Source of the DNA: Pohlia nutans
Taxonomy: Eukaryota; Streptophyta; Bryopsida; Bryales; Mniaceae
Direction of reading: 5' to 3'
NCBI GenBank assembly: GCA_022496805.1
Contig: CM040103.1
Coordinates: 11,116,001 to 11,180,000, forward strand
DNA length: 64,000 nt
The position numbers and the translations under genes are program-made. Of the stretch, positions 47,691 to 59,861 are shown piece after piece. The notes under the pieces were generated by a model, which did no database searches, was not told where the DNA came from, and saw only the letters and a list, made by a program, of their open reading frames with translations. Positions within the stretch are counted from its first letter, which is position 1. Every line of letters begins with the position of its first letter.

Positions 47691-48740
47691 TAGGGAATTC
47701 ACTTAACCTTCGAGTTAACCTTTAATTTTGAATACACGTGAAATAACGGGTATTTAACACGGGCTATTTACTTCATATCAAGGTATGTAGGGGACTCTAT
47801 ATTTATTAAAACTTCTACCAACTAAAAATGAAGATTATTGTCATCTTAATTTTTGAAAGAAAGAAAAAAGATGAAGCTAACTTTGAACATCATGGTCTTA
47901 GAAATTAGAAGGACTAAGACCTTGAGAATTTGTAAAGTAGTAGTTATATAAGGTAAGCACAGAAACCTATAGTTAAATATGGGAAAAATATCTTATTTAG
48001 AAAATATATTTTAGTTAAATATAGAAAAAAACTCTTTCTTAAATCCTACAATTTCAATATATGCTTTGTTTTGTGGATTTTTTGGAGAATTACATCAAAA
48101 TGCTTTAAAATTTGGTCCTAAAAGATTAGTTCCTTATCCATCTAGTCAATATCAATTCAAAATTAAATTTGCTATTAAAAGGTATATAAGTTAATGGGCA
48201 TTTGCATGGTAGTGTCAACCAATTTTTTTGTCCCAAGAAGTGGGTTTTCAAAAAAATTATAGAAAAATACAAAGAATTAATTTTAGTGTAAAATTAATTG
48301 TAGATGGTTTAGGGATGTTAATCTTGTATTATCAAGACCACAATTTTCGTAAAATGTTGATTACATTCTTCTAAATACATTAGGTTCCTTACAATAATAC
48401 ATAGCATGGTGCACAGTAGGTATACCGCAATTTCATTCAAAATTCATGGAAAAGATGGCATTTATGTATTTTTAAGCTATAATTTCATTCCATATTCAAA
48501 AAAATTCCACATGAATTAAACAGTCCAACCGGAGGCCACATTTCAAAGTCGTGAAGGGTTACCTCAACCGGCTCCCATTTCTTTGTGAGATTCACATACA
48601 ACCTCTGAATGTAAACTCCCAAAACGTAAAGCTTTGGTCCCGCATCGTAAATTGAATCTTGATCTCAAAGTACAAGCTGTATCAACCCAAAATTCAAAAG
48701 ATCAAATCAGTTCAATGTTTGCATTTTACAAATTGCAAAC
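47691..48740. other. intergenic, no gene recognised
   Basis: AT-rich sequence without recognisable exons or complete elements. Confidence 0.5.
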
Positions 48741-48744
48741 AAAC

Positions 48745-49035
48745 TGCAAACCACTAGTCACAAACCACAAAGGACAAGAAGCAGCAAACCACAAGAGGGT
48801 AAGTGGCAAACCATGGAGGACAAGAAGCGGCAAACTACAAGAGGGTAAGCGGCAAACCACGTAGAACAAGAAGCGATAAACCACGTAGGGTACTAAACGG
48901 CAAACCGCGGAGGACAAGAAGCGGCAACCACAAAGGGTAAGTTGTAAACCGCGGAGGTTAAGTGACAAAGTACGGAGGGGAAGCGGCAAACCCTAGAGAA
49001 CAAGTGGCAAACCAGTAAGAGCAAACCACAAAGAG
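48745..49035. repeat. 22/44-bp minisatellite
   Basis: Repeats of GGACAAGAAGCGGCAAACC and GAGGGTAAGCGGCAAACCAC alternate, giving a dimeric 44-bp period, with growing divergence toward 49035. Minus-strand frames over it are repetitive Leu/Cys/Phe text and not genes. Confidence 0.85.
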
Positions 49036-49096
49036 AAAAGGCTGACGTAGAGCAAGCACAAAGAGAATGAAGCGAGCCAAAGCCACTCTTATATAC

Positions 49097-49577
49097 TAAG
49101 AGCATCTCCACTTTGCCGCAAAAGAATTGGCTCGCCATTGAGGGTTCCAATCTCGATCTTGTTTGTTGTCGCGGCTACGTCCCCCACTCACGCCGGATCA
49201 GAAGACACGCAAAACAAACGGTTGAGCTTACACAAAGGAGGACGCGATGTTTAAAGGATTCCATGGGTGACGGGGAGGGCGGCTTTACGAGAGCTTGACT
49301 GCGGAGGGTGAGTTCATTGGTGACTGAACTACCGAAGCTCCGGAATTTGCGGAATTACAGTCAGATAATCCCAGGTGGATGAGGGAAATAAGATCCCGGA
49401 ATGAGGGCGCACCAAGTTGTTTTCTCTACCGGCGAGGATAGCGAGTGTAGTAAATTTTTTGAAGATCCCGCTGCTTAGAGGCCGCATTTATGGAGAGGGA
49501 TGAGGCATGTTTTTCAGAAAGGCCGCGTTAATGGGCTTGTTGCGTTCCTTTAACTTGGGAGGGTGGAGATGCTCTAA
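49097..49577. mobile_element. PIF/Harbinger-type MITE, 475 bp
   Basis: The element 49100-49574 is flanked by TAA (49097-49099, 49575-49577). Ends are GAGCATCTCCAC and GTGGAGATGCTC. It is GC-rich. A 3-bp TAA duplication points to PIF/Harbinger. The same left end occurs at about 54951 and 63396. Confidence 0.8.
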
Positions 49578-49689
49578 TGGTAGTAAAAGCCACGAGATTG
49601 TTCATTCATACATCTAGCTTCGCACATTCATCCGGCTTCTCCTAGGATTCTCCAGCCTCCACCATCCATCTCCTCATTACTTCCAATGT

Positions 49690-50262
49690 ACGAAGGGATT
49701 AGAATCTCATGCCCTTTTTGATTTCTTTTTATTACCTTATGGTGTTTTTCTATCTTTGGGTTTCTTTTGTTTTAAATCTCTTTTCTTTTATTTTCTTTAT
49801 ATTTTGTTTCATCTCTTTTCTTTTATTTTTTATTTTTTATAGTTTTATATCCTTTTCGTTTCTTTTCCTTTTCCTTTGGTTTGTTTATTTTCAATTCTTT
49901 TCTTTTCTTCTCTTTAGATTTGTGTTCAATTCTTTTCTTTTGTTTAAATTTGTGTTCCTTTTATTTCTTTTTGTTTAGATTTGTGTTCATTTCATTTCAT
50001 TACATTTCTTTCCCCTTTTTTTTAGTTTTTAATTTAATTTCTTTTCTTTTCTGTTCTTTTCTTTTCTTTTCTTTTCTTTCAACTTAATTTCAATTATTTT
50101 GGATTGGTTTTTTTTCATTTTGTTTGTTTTGTTTTGTTGTTTTTCTTTATTTCATTTTCTTTGGTTTTGAAAATCTTTTCTACTCATTTCTTTTCATCTC
50201 ATTTCATTTCATTTGTTCTATTCATGTTTGGTGTTTTTTTCTTTTGTTAAGTTTTGAATTCT
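49690..50262 (+). repeat. polypyrimidine (TTTTC)-rich tract
   Basis: Almost uninterrupted T/C sequence built from TTTTCTTTTC-like units, resuming at about 50540-50620. The Phe-rich frames here are by-products of the tract. Confidence 0.9.
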
Positions 50263-50263
50263 T

Positions 50264-50502
50264 TAACACACATTTCATTAAAATTGAATCACATTTCGTT
50301 AAAACTGAACTACCAGATTGAAAAAGTGATAGGGAGTGCTATCCTTCGCAATAGAGATAGGTCCTACAATTTTTCTTACACTACTCTTATTTTTCTACAC
50401 TACTCCTGTCTTTATTGCAAAGGGTAGCACTCCCTATCACTTTTCCAATCTAGTACTTTAGTTTTAACAAAATGTGATTCAATTTTGACGAAATGTGTGT
50501 TC
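50264..50502. mobile_element. inverted-repeat element inside the polypyrimidine tract
   Basis: Arms of about 95 bp (AACACACATTTC... at 50264, ...GAAATGTGTGTT ending about 50502) are complementary with scattered mismatches. They share GTGATAGGGAGTGCTA and its complement. Both sides are preceded or followed by CTTT, a possible target duplication. Confidence 0.75.
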
Positions 50503-50942
50503 TTTGTTTTGAATTGTTTGGTTTGTTATCTTTTAAAATAAAATCTTCTCTTTTCTTCTCTTTTCATTTCATTTCCTTTCTTTTCATTTCATTTCTTTTT
50601 AATCTCTTTTCTTTCAACTTAATTTCAAATGAATATTATTTTTTATATTCTTTTAAATAATTTTTAATCTTGAGTTTATCCCGTAATCCAAATTTTGGAA
50701 AAATTAAAAATAGTCTCAAGACTACTTTTTGATAACCTACTTGATAAGTAACCTGCTTTCATTTGAGTTTTTTTTTCCTAGTCACTGACATGTCCTATGT
50801 AACATGCTCAAGTATATCGTTCTTGTATTTTTATTTTATTTTCCAGATTTAGATTGTAATTTGGCAACATGACCAAGTTGGTTCTAACATATCCAAAAAC
50901 CAATAACTTTTTGGAGAACCCGTCCATAGGACATAAATTTTC

Positions 50943-51198
50943 TTAACCCCTCAAAGACCAAAACACCCAAGATGGCTATTTGCGTCATTAAACTTTGCAA
51001 CAATGGCCTTTTCTCATTTTATCTTGGATTTTTGATTGCAATATATCATTTCAAAGCTCTTTCTCTTTACTACAAGATAGTCAATGTTGATTTTGTCAAA
51101 GCAATGTCATTTCAACACAAACAAATGATATGAAGCAATGGGGTTAAAACCAGTTTTCCTACACTACAGAATATACACAGCGGTAATTTAGGGGTTAA
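50943..51198. mobile_element. TTAA-flanked MITE, copy 1
   Basis: TTAA 50943-50946 and 51195-51198 bracket a 248-bp element with ends CCCCTCAAAGACC and GGTAATTTAGGGG. The copy 2 counterpart starts at 56449, and its right end is deleted. Confidence 0.65.
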
Positions 51199-51249
51199 AA
51201 GACATGTCCTGGGACTAGTCAGGATCCTTGTGAAAAATCAACTCTGTTT

Positions 51250-51670
51250 GCTGAACGTACCATTTCCTAAACCATTTCCTAAACCATTTCCTCTCTCAAT
51301 CACCAAAACAAATAAAACAGCCAAGAAATTCATGCAAAATCGGATGTGACACGCACGACCGCGGCAGCAAATTAAGGAGGAAAACTGAACCTCTAGCTCT
51401 CTCACTTCCGCACGGAACCGGCGTGCAAGGCAAGGGTCGATAGAAAGAGACAGAGCATCATTCTGCACAAGAAAGGATGATCCCATGATGTCGTAACGGG
51501 ATCGCACCGCTGGGCTCGCGCTCAACCAAACAAGCAGCAATCACCCACGAGCGAGCTCCATCACCATACAGTAGCTCTCTGCCCAACTCCATTCCTGAAA
51601 CAACCTTCGTGAACCAAACCACGGTCCCGACGAAAGGGAACAGCTTCATCATTGTCAAATGTTTCATCCA
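51250..51670 (-). pseudogene. YAK1-leader-like fragment, copy 1
   Basis: The block order of 39780-40170 is kept: AACGTA.CATTTCCT, CGCACGACCG, CTTCCGCACGGAA, GGGTCGAT.GAAAG, GCGAGCTCCATC, CCCGACGAAAGGGAAC. Diverged and carrying no continuous reading frame with the live copy. It could come from a YAK1 paralogue instead of this gene. Confidence 0.6.
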
Positions 51671-52225
51671 TTAAATCATTCATCCAACATTTAAAAAAAG
51701 TTTAATAGGCCTCCAAAAGTTGTTAACTCAGCCAAACTGCCATGCAAATTTTTTTAAATAAATAAATAACAAAAATAAATTTAACCCAAAAAATACAATT
51801 TGACGTGGCACCATTTCGGCTATGTCAAATTGGATTATTAAAAATAAATTTTGTGATTTTTGCATGGCAGTTTGGCTGAGTTATTGGCCTTTTAGAGGCT
51901 TGAATTTTTTTGTAATAAATCCAAATGGTATCATAAGAGGTCAACATTATTCATTCATGTTTCTTACACAAATTATTCACCTAGTTGTATAAAATAGTGG
52001 CCCACTATACTAAATCCTCTTACAATTTTTTTTTGGATATTAGAGTTCATTGAAAAGAGTGACTCAAAGTAGAAACTCACTTGAACCCTTAAACACCGTT
52101 AAAACCATATATTGCGAGATGGATATAGCTTATCCAAAGTGAACTAAGTATCACAGAGTAAATGAAGGATTTTTCATCCAACTCTTTTTGTGAAGGCTAT
52201 CCGTTGGTCATGCCACCTCTTCAAG

Positions 52226-52706
52226 TTAACCCCTAAAAGACCACGACTATGTTTTTTTCCAAACACTCCAAAGGTGCCTAAAAGTACCACTTCTCATCAA
52301 AAGGCAAATTGTTTTTGATCTAAAATCTTCTTGACCATTCAACCGTGGGATGTTTCAACCAATTTGAATTTGTTAGCACCTACAAATTTTCTACCGTTCA
52401 AGGTTCCTCAATAATAAGATTATAAGCTACAAAGTTGATTGCACTTTGTTTTTTGACCTGCTGCTCGAAGTTTGAAACTTTCTGAAATTTTATATGAAAT
52501 TTTCGAGGGTTTTCCGCAGTTAGATTTTCCACCTTTGCGTGATTGTATCTTTTGATATGTACATCACCTATGTACTCAAATTACCATTCCATCTTCGTTA
52601 CAAAGAGTAGACTCATTACAAAAAATCTCAAATATTGAGGATCACTGCTCATTCCACACTGAGCTGACCAAAATTGGAAAATCAACCTTGATTCTTTAGG
52701 AGTTAA
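52226..52706. mobile_element. TTAA-flanked MITE, copy 1
   Basis: TTAA 52226-52229 and 52703-52706; ends CCCCTAAAAGACC and TTCTTTAGGAG. Identical, apart from one base, to 58021-58501. Confidence 0.65.
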
Positions 52707-53130
52707 ATTAAGGTCCTTTGAGCTTTTGGCGGATTTTACATAGGGTTCCAACTACAAAAAGAGTAGTAAAAATGGTGCACCATGTAGCATATTTTGTATT
52801 TCTTTTGTTTTTTCTTGCTCAAACTAAACTAGGCCATGAAAAAGTATTCTGTTGCATTTGAGCTGAACTATCAAAATGAAGCTTACCAAGTCTACTTTTT
52901 ACTCTAATTTGAATTTTTGGAAAACTCTGAAAATTGAATGTCTTATTGAAGTTACAAGTTTGGTGGGTATTACTATGTCTGTTAGCAACGTCGGCCACAT
53001 GGCACCGGCCTGCAGCATTGGAGCGGGGTACTATTTATTTTTCATTTTCATTTTCATTTTCACTGGATGCTCTATGAGTTCTAGAATTCGAAATGCCTTC
53101 ACGCTGCCTATAATAGGGCTTCTATCCCTT

Positions 53131-53714
53131 TTAACCCCTAAAGGACCGGGAGTGTTGAACTTTGCTCTTGTTTTCTTGACTAGCTCTTGTGGCAAGCTCA
53201 ATTCCTCATTTGTGCGGGGTAATTTTGACGATCGGCACCGTTGAAATTAAAGAAGACTTACATCACGTTTTGATGATAAAAAGATCAACAAAATTGGACA
53301 ATTTTTGAGAAAATGCCTCCGTTGAGAATATTGAAGTAACTTGTTTGGAGTATCTTGTACACATGCTGAACAAAGATTTTTCAAAAGTGCTCCAAAAATT
53401 ATAATTTTTTTACTGTGAGTAGAAATCATTATGTTAAACATGTGCAAAAATCAATTCAAGTAATTTAGAGGTGTGAGGAGGAAGATATGACTGTACGAAG
53501 TGACGCCTAGATACCCACCGTGCAACTCAAAAAAATCACCAAAAATAGATCACTTGGTGATTTTCCGATCAAGAAGTACCTATGGATTTGGTTCTCAAAA
53601 AGAGTGAGGGACTCTTTGTTGCTCATCCTATAATTCAAAGCCTAAGAACCCAAATTTCCTCACTTTCTAATTCCAAAAGCCGCGTGGGGGACTTTAAAGT
53701 TCTTTAGGTGTTAA
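53131..53714. mobile_element. TTAA-flanked MITE, copy 1
   Basis: TTAA 53131-53134 and 53711-53714; ends CCCCTAAAGGACC and GTTCTTTAGGTG. Copy 2 (58926-59861) carries a 352-bp insertion. Confidence 0.6.
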
Positions 53715-54110
53715 GAATTAAAGAACCAAGAATTCTGAGTTCTAAAAATACAAATTCAATTTGGGATGTTGTGAAAACACAAATAAGATGAGACCAAATT
53801 TTATATCACTAGAATTAGTGAAGATCATTGCATGTGTTGGTGAGGAAACAAATAAATTCAAACAAGAGGAAGTTCAAATACGAGCTACTCAAAACTATTA
53901 AAAAAACATGATGACCATTCTAGTCTCCGTGAACGCTCATGGGCTAATTCTCGGGCTAATTATATGAAAGTATGAGATCGTCTCAGTAATTAGGGTAACC
54001 TCGGTTCGATCACATTGGGTAAATAAACTATGCAAAATCAACATACAAACTCCTTTGAAATCCAAGATCCATGCAGCGGCCCAATATATTATTACGATAT
54101 ACATTAACCC

Positions 54111-54915
54111 TTAACCCCTAAATGCCTAGAGCCCTCTCCAAATTTGGCAGTTTTGCAAAGATGCATCATAAAATGCAGCGCAGAGGGATATTTTGAACTA
54201 GATGTATGAATAAAAGTTGCACATTATGAATTTTTAAATCTATCCATACAAATAGATCTACAATTGCTATCACCAATATTTTTGTACAAAATTAGAAACC
54301 CAAAATCCAAAATTCTTTTGTAATTTGATTACGAATAAGATATTGACAATCTATAGATGAAATTTATTGTGATTGGTTGAAATATGATACTCTAAGTGTA
54401 GTGTGTTTTGGAGAGTTTTAGATTGCTTAATTTTATGAGTTGATTTTTTTATGAGCACTTTTACACTAAAATCTTCAAAAACTTGGGTGAATCACTACAA
54501 CATGAAATGAGGCATAAAAATTTCACAAACCATCCCCTTTCTAATCAAATCATACATTCATCAAGTTAATTTCTCATAAAATCTATGGTAAAAAAATCCA
54601 CAATGCAAAAAGTGCATGACTAATGAGAAAAGATGGATGAAATTTGTACATCGCCCAAAAAATGGACGCCCGGCCAGTTAAGGGAAAAAGGATCAAGGAT
54701 TCATGGTTTCAAAATGACAAATTCAATTAATCATATTATGAAAAATGTAATGCAGATTGGACCAAATTTTATATCACCAGAATCAGTGAGGAACATTGCA
54801 TGTGTTGGTCAATAAATAAATAAATTTGAACTTAATGAATTCCACACAGGACCTACTCAAAACTGTTCAATAAACATGAAGCCGAATATCGGCATTTTGA
54901 TCCTTTAGGGATTAA
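54111..54915. mobile_element. TTAA-flanked MITE, family of 6445-7020
   Basis: TTAA 54111-54114 and 54912-54915; left end CCCCTAAATGCC, right end GATCCTTTAGGGA. Interior matches 62584-63358. Confidence 0.7.
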
Positions 54916-55118
54916 ATGGGGAGTAGTGTGTCTATCCAAGCCTTAAGAGCATCTCCAACTCTTGAAACTTCCAGGCCCGCGCAAAGAAAATTTGGCGAAG
55001 GTAGAAAATGCAAAACTGAGCCCGAAAAGGGGGTTGCAGTCGAGGTTGTAGCCATTGGCCTTGCTGTTGCGGCCTCTCTACTGCCGTCTAACACAATGGG
55101 GAAGTCATTGTCGGAAAT
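54916..55118. mobile_element. half of a Harbinger-like element
   Basis: TAA then GAGCATCTCCAAC (about 54948-54963), followed by a GC-rich block, resembles the 49097-49577 element. The right end was not found. The equivalent block in copy 2 starts at 63363. Confidence 0.4.
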
Positions 55119-55241
55119 CACTAGTAGAAAAGGTGGTGTTCTGCAAGGAGATGCCTAGGCAAAATCACTGTGCATGCATGGAATTGGGCACTACTTGCAT
55201 AGGCATCTCCCTATACAGTGCTACCTTCTCTACTAGTGAAT
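55116..55241. mobile_element. CACTA-type MITE, 120 bp
   Basis: The element 55119-55238 begins CACTAGTAGAAAAGG and ends CTTCTCTACTAGTG, flanked by AAT on both sides (55116-55118, 55239-55241). The 3-bp duplication and CACTA ends fit the En/Spm superfamily. Confidence 0.85.
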
Positions 55242-56352
55242 TTAAATAACCATGAGAGGAAAAATATAGAGTGTTATTTAATTATGGTTGATAAAAAATA
55301 ATTAATTTCTTTGATATACCATAGCCTTGAAGAAAGTGAAGGAGCACATTACATATATTATAAGATCCCTTGTAATATCCCAAATTATGTTTATAGGGTT
55401 TCTAAAACAACATTATAGTAAGTGGTAGGGAAATTTTATTTATAGCGTGAGTGAAGTGTGAGCAAAATTTAAGAACTAGATGAAAAATGGTCACAAGTTC
55501 ATCTATAGAATAAAAAAGCTTGTTAAATGATGATTTTGTGTGTACTTTTGAGGAACATTGTAAAGATTTTTGTGTAATTTCGTGGATTTTCCTTCCACAC
55601 GAGGGAAGAATTTTTCATTGTGCATTAAAAATATACATTCCGTATGGTTGCATGAGAACATATACAATTGTGTTAGTGCACACAATATGGACGTTTTAGC
55701 AATGTTCAAGTGACTTTTTTAGGGGTTACTTTGTGGACTTCTTTCAATGTTTTGGTGAAACAAATAAGTACGTCATTACCAGTGGGCTTAAGATTAGAAC
55801 CGATTCTATAAATAAGATGTTTCTTGTATACCTATCATAAATCTTGTTGTGTGATGAATTTTGTTCCTAATGTTGTAGTACAATGCTAAGGTAGTTAAAG
55901 AAAAATTCAAAAATTATAAATAGTAGAGGGTCAAAAATATTATGGAGCTTTTAATCTATAATGACACATAGATGGCAAGAAATTGAAGATAGTAAAATTA
56001 TCAAAAGATATAGGGTCCACTAAAATGCTGAAAATGAGGTAAATCGCCCCCCCCCCAACAAATATGTGTTATATTTCCCACACATTCTCACACATATGAT
56101 GAAGTGCCGATATAAAATGTTATGGTGGTGCTCCATATTTCAAAATTCATCCACATATTGGATAGAAAATATTACATATTTGTAATTTTGTATTATTTTC
56201 ATCCACGATCTAACAATTTCATCTCGGATATTTTTATTGCCCACTCTCAAATACAAAACATAGAATACATTTTAGTGGCCCCCTTCGTTTGTTTAACAGG
56301 GTCAACAATGTCTTTGGCTTTTGTATTTTATTTTTTTCCATAATTAAAACAA
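55242..56352. other. repeat-derived, no gene recognised
   Basis: AT-rich remainder of duplication copy 1. A GACTTTTTTAGGGGTTAC at about 55711-55728 looks like a mutated TTAA-element right end. Confidence 0.5.
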
Positions 56353-56448
56353 ATTTAGATTGTAATTTGGCAACATGTCCAAGTTGATTCTAACATGTTT
56401 AAAAACCAATAATTTTTTGGAGAACCCGCCCATAGGACATAAATTTCC

Positions 56449-56690
56449 TTAACCCCTAAAAGACCAAAACACCCAAGATGGCCATTTGCGTCATTAAACT
56501 TTGCAACACTGGAATTTTCTCATTTTATCTTGGATTTTTGATTGCAATATACCATTTCAAAGCTCTTTTTCTTTACTACAAGATCTCCAATGTTGATTGT
56601 GTCAAAGCAATGTCATATCAACACAAACAAATGATATGAAGCAATGGGGTCCAGTTTTCCTACACTACACAAAATATAGTGTTAAAAAGA
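56449..56690. mobile_element. TTAA-type MITE, copy 2, right end lost
   Basis: TTAA 56449-56452, then CCCCTAAAAGACCAAAACACC. The right terminus seen in copy 1 is deleted. Confidence 0.55.
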
Positions 56691-56739
56691 CATGTCCCGG
56701 GACTAGTCAGGATCCTTGTGAAAATTCAACACTGTCTGC

Positions 56740-57140
56740 TGAATGTACCATTTCCTCTCTCGATCACCAAAACAAATAAAACAGCCAAGAAATTCATGCA
56801 AAATCGGATGTGACACGCCCGACCGCGGCAGCAAAGGAGGAAAACTGAACCTCCAAGTTAGCTCTCTCCCTTCCGCACGGAACCGGCGTGCAAGGCAAGG
56901 GTCAATGGAAAGAGACAGAGCATCATTATGCACAAGAAAAGATGATCCCATGATGTCGTAATGGGATCCTACCACCCGGCTTGTACTGCCCAAACAAGCA
57001 GCAATCACCCACGAGCGAGCTCCATCACCATACAAGTAGCTCTCTGCCCAACTCCATTCCTGAAACAACCTTCGTGAACCAAACCACGGGTCCCGATGAA
57101 AGGGAACACCTTCGTCATTGTCAAATGTTTCATCCATTAG
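56740..57140 (-). pseudogene. YAK1-leader-like fragment, copy 2
   Basis: Second copy of the 51250-51670 block, about 90% alike by eye and with small indels. A minus-strand frame of 148 codons spans it but matches no known domain. Confidence 0.6.
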
Positions 57141-57324
57141 ATCATTCATCCAACATTAAAAAAAAATTAGGCCTCCAAAAGTTGTTAACTCAGCCAAACT
57201 GTCAGGCAAACTTTTTAAAATAAATAAATAAATAACAAAAATAAATTTAACCCAAAAATACAATCTGACGTGGCACCATTTCGGCTACGTCAAATTGGAT
57301 TATTAAAAACATATTTCGTGATTT

Positions 57325-57650
57325 TTTTTAATTTTAATTTCTTTCTTTGCTATATATTTATTTATTTTTAATATTATTACATTTTTATTTTTGCCTCGGG
57401 GAGGTCACTTCCAAATATTACGTAACAACGTGCGAACACTAATAGGGTCCAAATAAATCTTTGAAAATATTTTTTATAAATGATTTACTTTAATATAGGA
57501 TGCTCGCAATTCATTACAAGAATAAAAATGAGAATATTCTTGAAATATTACCAATTATATTAAGAATTATTTCTAATTTTTAGGGTGCTTATAAATACCC
57601 TTTGTTTAGACGTGATACTCAAAAAATACAAAGAGTGACCTCCCCAAATT
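57325..57650. mobile_element. insertion unique to copy 2 with GGGGAGGTCACT ends
   Basis: Copy 1 runs from GTGATTTT straight into TGCATGGCAG. Copy 2 has about 325 extra bp including GGGGAGGTCACTT (about 57397) and its complement AGTGACCTCCCC (about 57645). The T-rich part before the left terminus may be extra. Confidence 0.65.
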
Positions 57651-58020
57651 TTTCGCATGGCAGTTTGGCTGAGTTATTGGCCTTTTAGAGGCTTGAATTT
57701 TTTGTAATGTATCCAAATGGCATCATCAGAGGTTGACATTATTCATCCATATTTCTTACACAAATTGTTCACCTAGTTGTATGAAATAGTGGCCCACCAT
57801 ACTAAATCCTCTTACATTTTATTAATTTTGGATATTAGAGTTAATTGAAAAGAGTGTCTCAAAGTAAAAACTCACTTGAACCCTTAAACGTCGTTGCAAC
57901 CATATATTGGCAAATGGATATAACTCATCCAAAGTGAACTAAGTATCACAGAGTAGATGAAGGATTTTTCATCCAACTCTTTTTGTGAAGGCTATCCGTT
58001 GGTCATGCCACCTCTTCAAG

Positions 58021-58501
58021 TTAACCCCTAAAAGACCACGACTATGTTTTTTTCCAAACACTCCAAAGGTGCCTAAAAGTACCACTTCTCATCAAAAGGC
58101 AAATTGTTTTTGATCTAAAATCTTCTTGACCATTCAACCGTGGGATGTTTCAACCAATTTGAATTTGTTAGCACCTACAAATTTTCTACCGTTCAAGGTT
58201 CCTCAATAATAAGATTATAAGCTACAAAGTTGATTGCACTTTGTTTTTTGACCTGCTGCTCGAAGTTTGAAACTTTCTGAAATTTTATATGAAATTTTCG
58301 AGGGTTTTCCGCAGTTAGATTTTCCACCTTTGCGTGATTGTATCTTTTGATATGTACATCACCTATGTATTCAAATTACCATTCCATCTTCGTTACAAAG
58401 AGTAGACTCATTACAAAAAATCTCAAATATTGAGGATCACTGCTCATTCCACACTGAGCTGACCAAAATTGGAAAATCAACCTTGATTCTTTAGGAGTTA
58501 A
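58021..58501. mobile_element. TTAA-flanked MITE, copy 2
   Basis: Counterpart of 52226-52706, one base different. Confidence 0.65.
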
Positions 58502-58925
58502 ATTAAGGTCCTTTGAGCTTTTGGCGGATTTTACATAGGGTTCCAACTACAAAAAGAGTAGTAAAAATGGTGCACCATGTAGCATATTTTGTATTTCTTT
58601 TGTTTTTTCTTGCTCAAACTAAACTAGGCCATGAAAAAGTATTCTGTTGCATTTGAGCTGAACTATCAAAATGAAGCTTACCAAGTCTACTTTTTACTCT
58701 AATTTGAATTTTTGGAAAACTCTGAAAATTGAATGTCTTATTGAAGTTACAAGTTTGGTGGGTATTACTATGTCTGTTAGCAACGTCGGCCACATGGCAC
58801 CGGCCTGCAGCATTGGAGCGGGGTACTATTTATTTTTCATTTTCATTTTCATTTTCACTGGATGCTCTATGAGTTCTAGAATTCGAAATGCCTTCACGCT
58901 GCCTATAATAGGGCTTCTATCCCTT

Positions 58926-59861
58926 TTAACCCCTAAAGGACCGGGAGTGTTGAACTTTGCTCTTGTTTTCTTGACTAGCTCTTGTGGCAAGCTCAATTCC
59001 TCATTTGTGCGGGGTAATTTTGACGATCGGCACCGTTGAAATTAAAGAAGACTTACATCACGTTTTGATGATAAAAAGATCAACAAAATTGGACAATTTT
59101 TGAGAAAATGCCTCCGTTGAGAATATTGAAGTAACTTGTTTGGAGTATCTTGTACACATGCTGAACAAAGATTTTTCAAAAGTGCTCCAAAAATTATAAT
59201 TTTTTTACTGTGAGTAGAAATCATTATGTTAAACATGTGCAAAAATCAATTCAAGTAATTTAGAGGTGTGAGGAGGAAGATATGACTGTACGAAGTGACG
59301 CCTAGATACCCACCGTGCAACTCAAAAAAATCACCAAAAATAGATCACTTGGTGATTTTCCGATCAAGAAGTACCTATGGATTTGGTTCTCAAAAAGAGT
59401 GAGGGACTCTTTGTTGCTCATCCTATAATTCAAAGCCTAAGAGGGTCCAAACGAGGTAAAACGATCCACTAAGGATTTCATCAGTGCTTTTTTTAAAGAA
59501 TCTTTGTCAAAACAATTGATTAAATTATATAAATTACTAAAAAGGATTATAGTCCAACGTTCTATACTTCTAGATGTATCATATATCAAAAATCTAAAAG
59601 ATTTTGTGAATATTATAAGTATCAAAAGGACAATTGTGTCTCTGTCATCAGTCCTTAATAGTCCTTGATTAAGGACTATTTTGAATGAATTAATGACTAT
59701 TTTGGATGAATTATCCAATATTTTGGATAGAATATGCCATTAAGGACTCCCTAAGTGTGCACGTTTGGCTCGTTTTACCAAATTTGGACCCAATAACCCA
59801 AATTTCCTCACTTTCTAATTCGAAAAGCCACGTGGGGGCTTTACAGTTCTTTAAGGGTTAA
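58926..59861. mobile_element. TTAA-flanked MITE, copy 2, with nested insertion
   Basis: Counterpart of 53131-53714. Right end TTCTTTAAGGG before TTAA 59858-59861. Interrupted at 59443-59794. Confidence 0.6.
59443..59794. mobile_element. 352-bp TIR insertion unique to copy 2
   Basis: Ends GGGTCCAAACGAGGTAAAAC and GTTTTACCAAATTTGGACCC are imperfect inverted repeats. Copy 1 lacks it: CCTAAGA joins ACCCAAATTT directly. The target duplication is unclear, and the superfamily is probably PIF/Harbinger-like. Confidence 0.7.

Larger units (their letters stand above)
50847..56352 (+). repeat. large duplication, copy 1
   Basis: Colinear with 56353-64000 from ATTTAGATTGTAATTTGGC onward. It contains a YAK1-leader-like block, several TTAA elements, a Harbinger-like end and a CACTA MITE. 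Copy 2 is interrupted by extra insertions, and its end lies beyond the window, so the right limit of copy 1 is an inference. Confidence 0.85.

Noticed and set aside
49709..50321. Phe-rich membrane-like small proteins
   Set aside because: By-products of the polypyrimidine tract.
52876..53244. A 122-codon frame present identically at 58671-59039
   Set aside because: The identity is explained by the near-identical duplicated tract, and the frame crosses two transposon boundaries. No known domain was seen.
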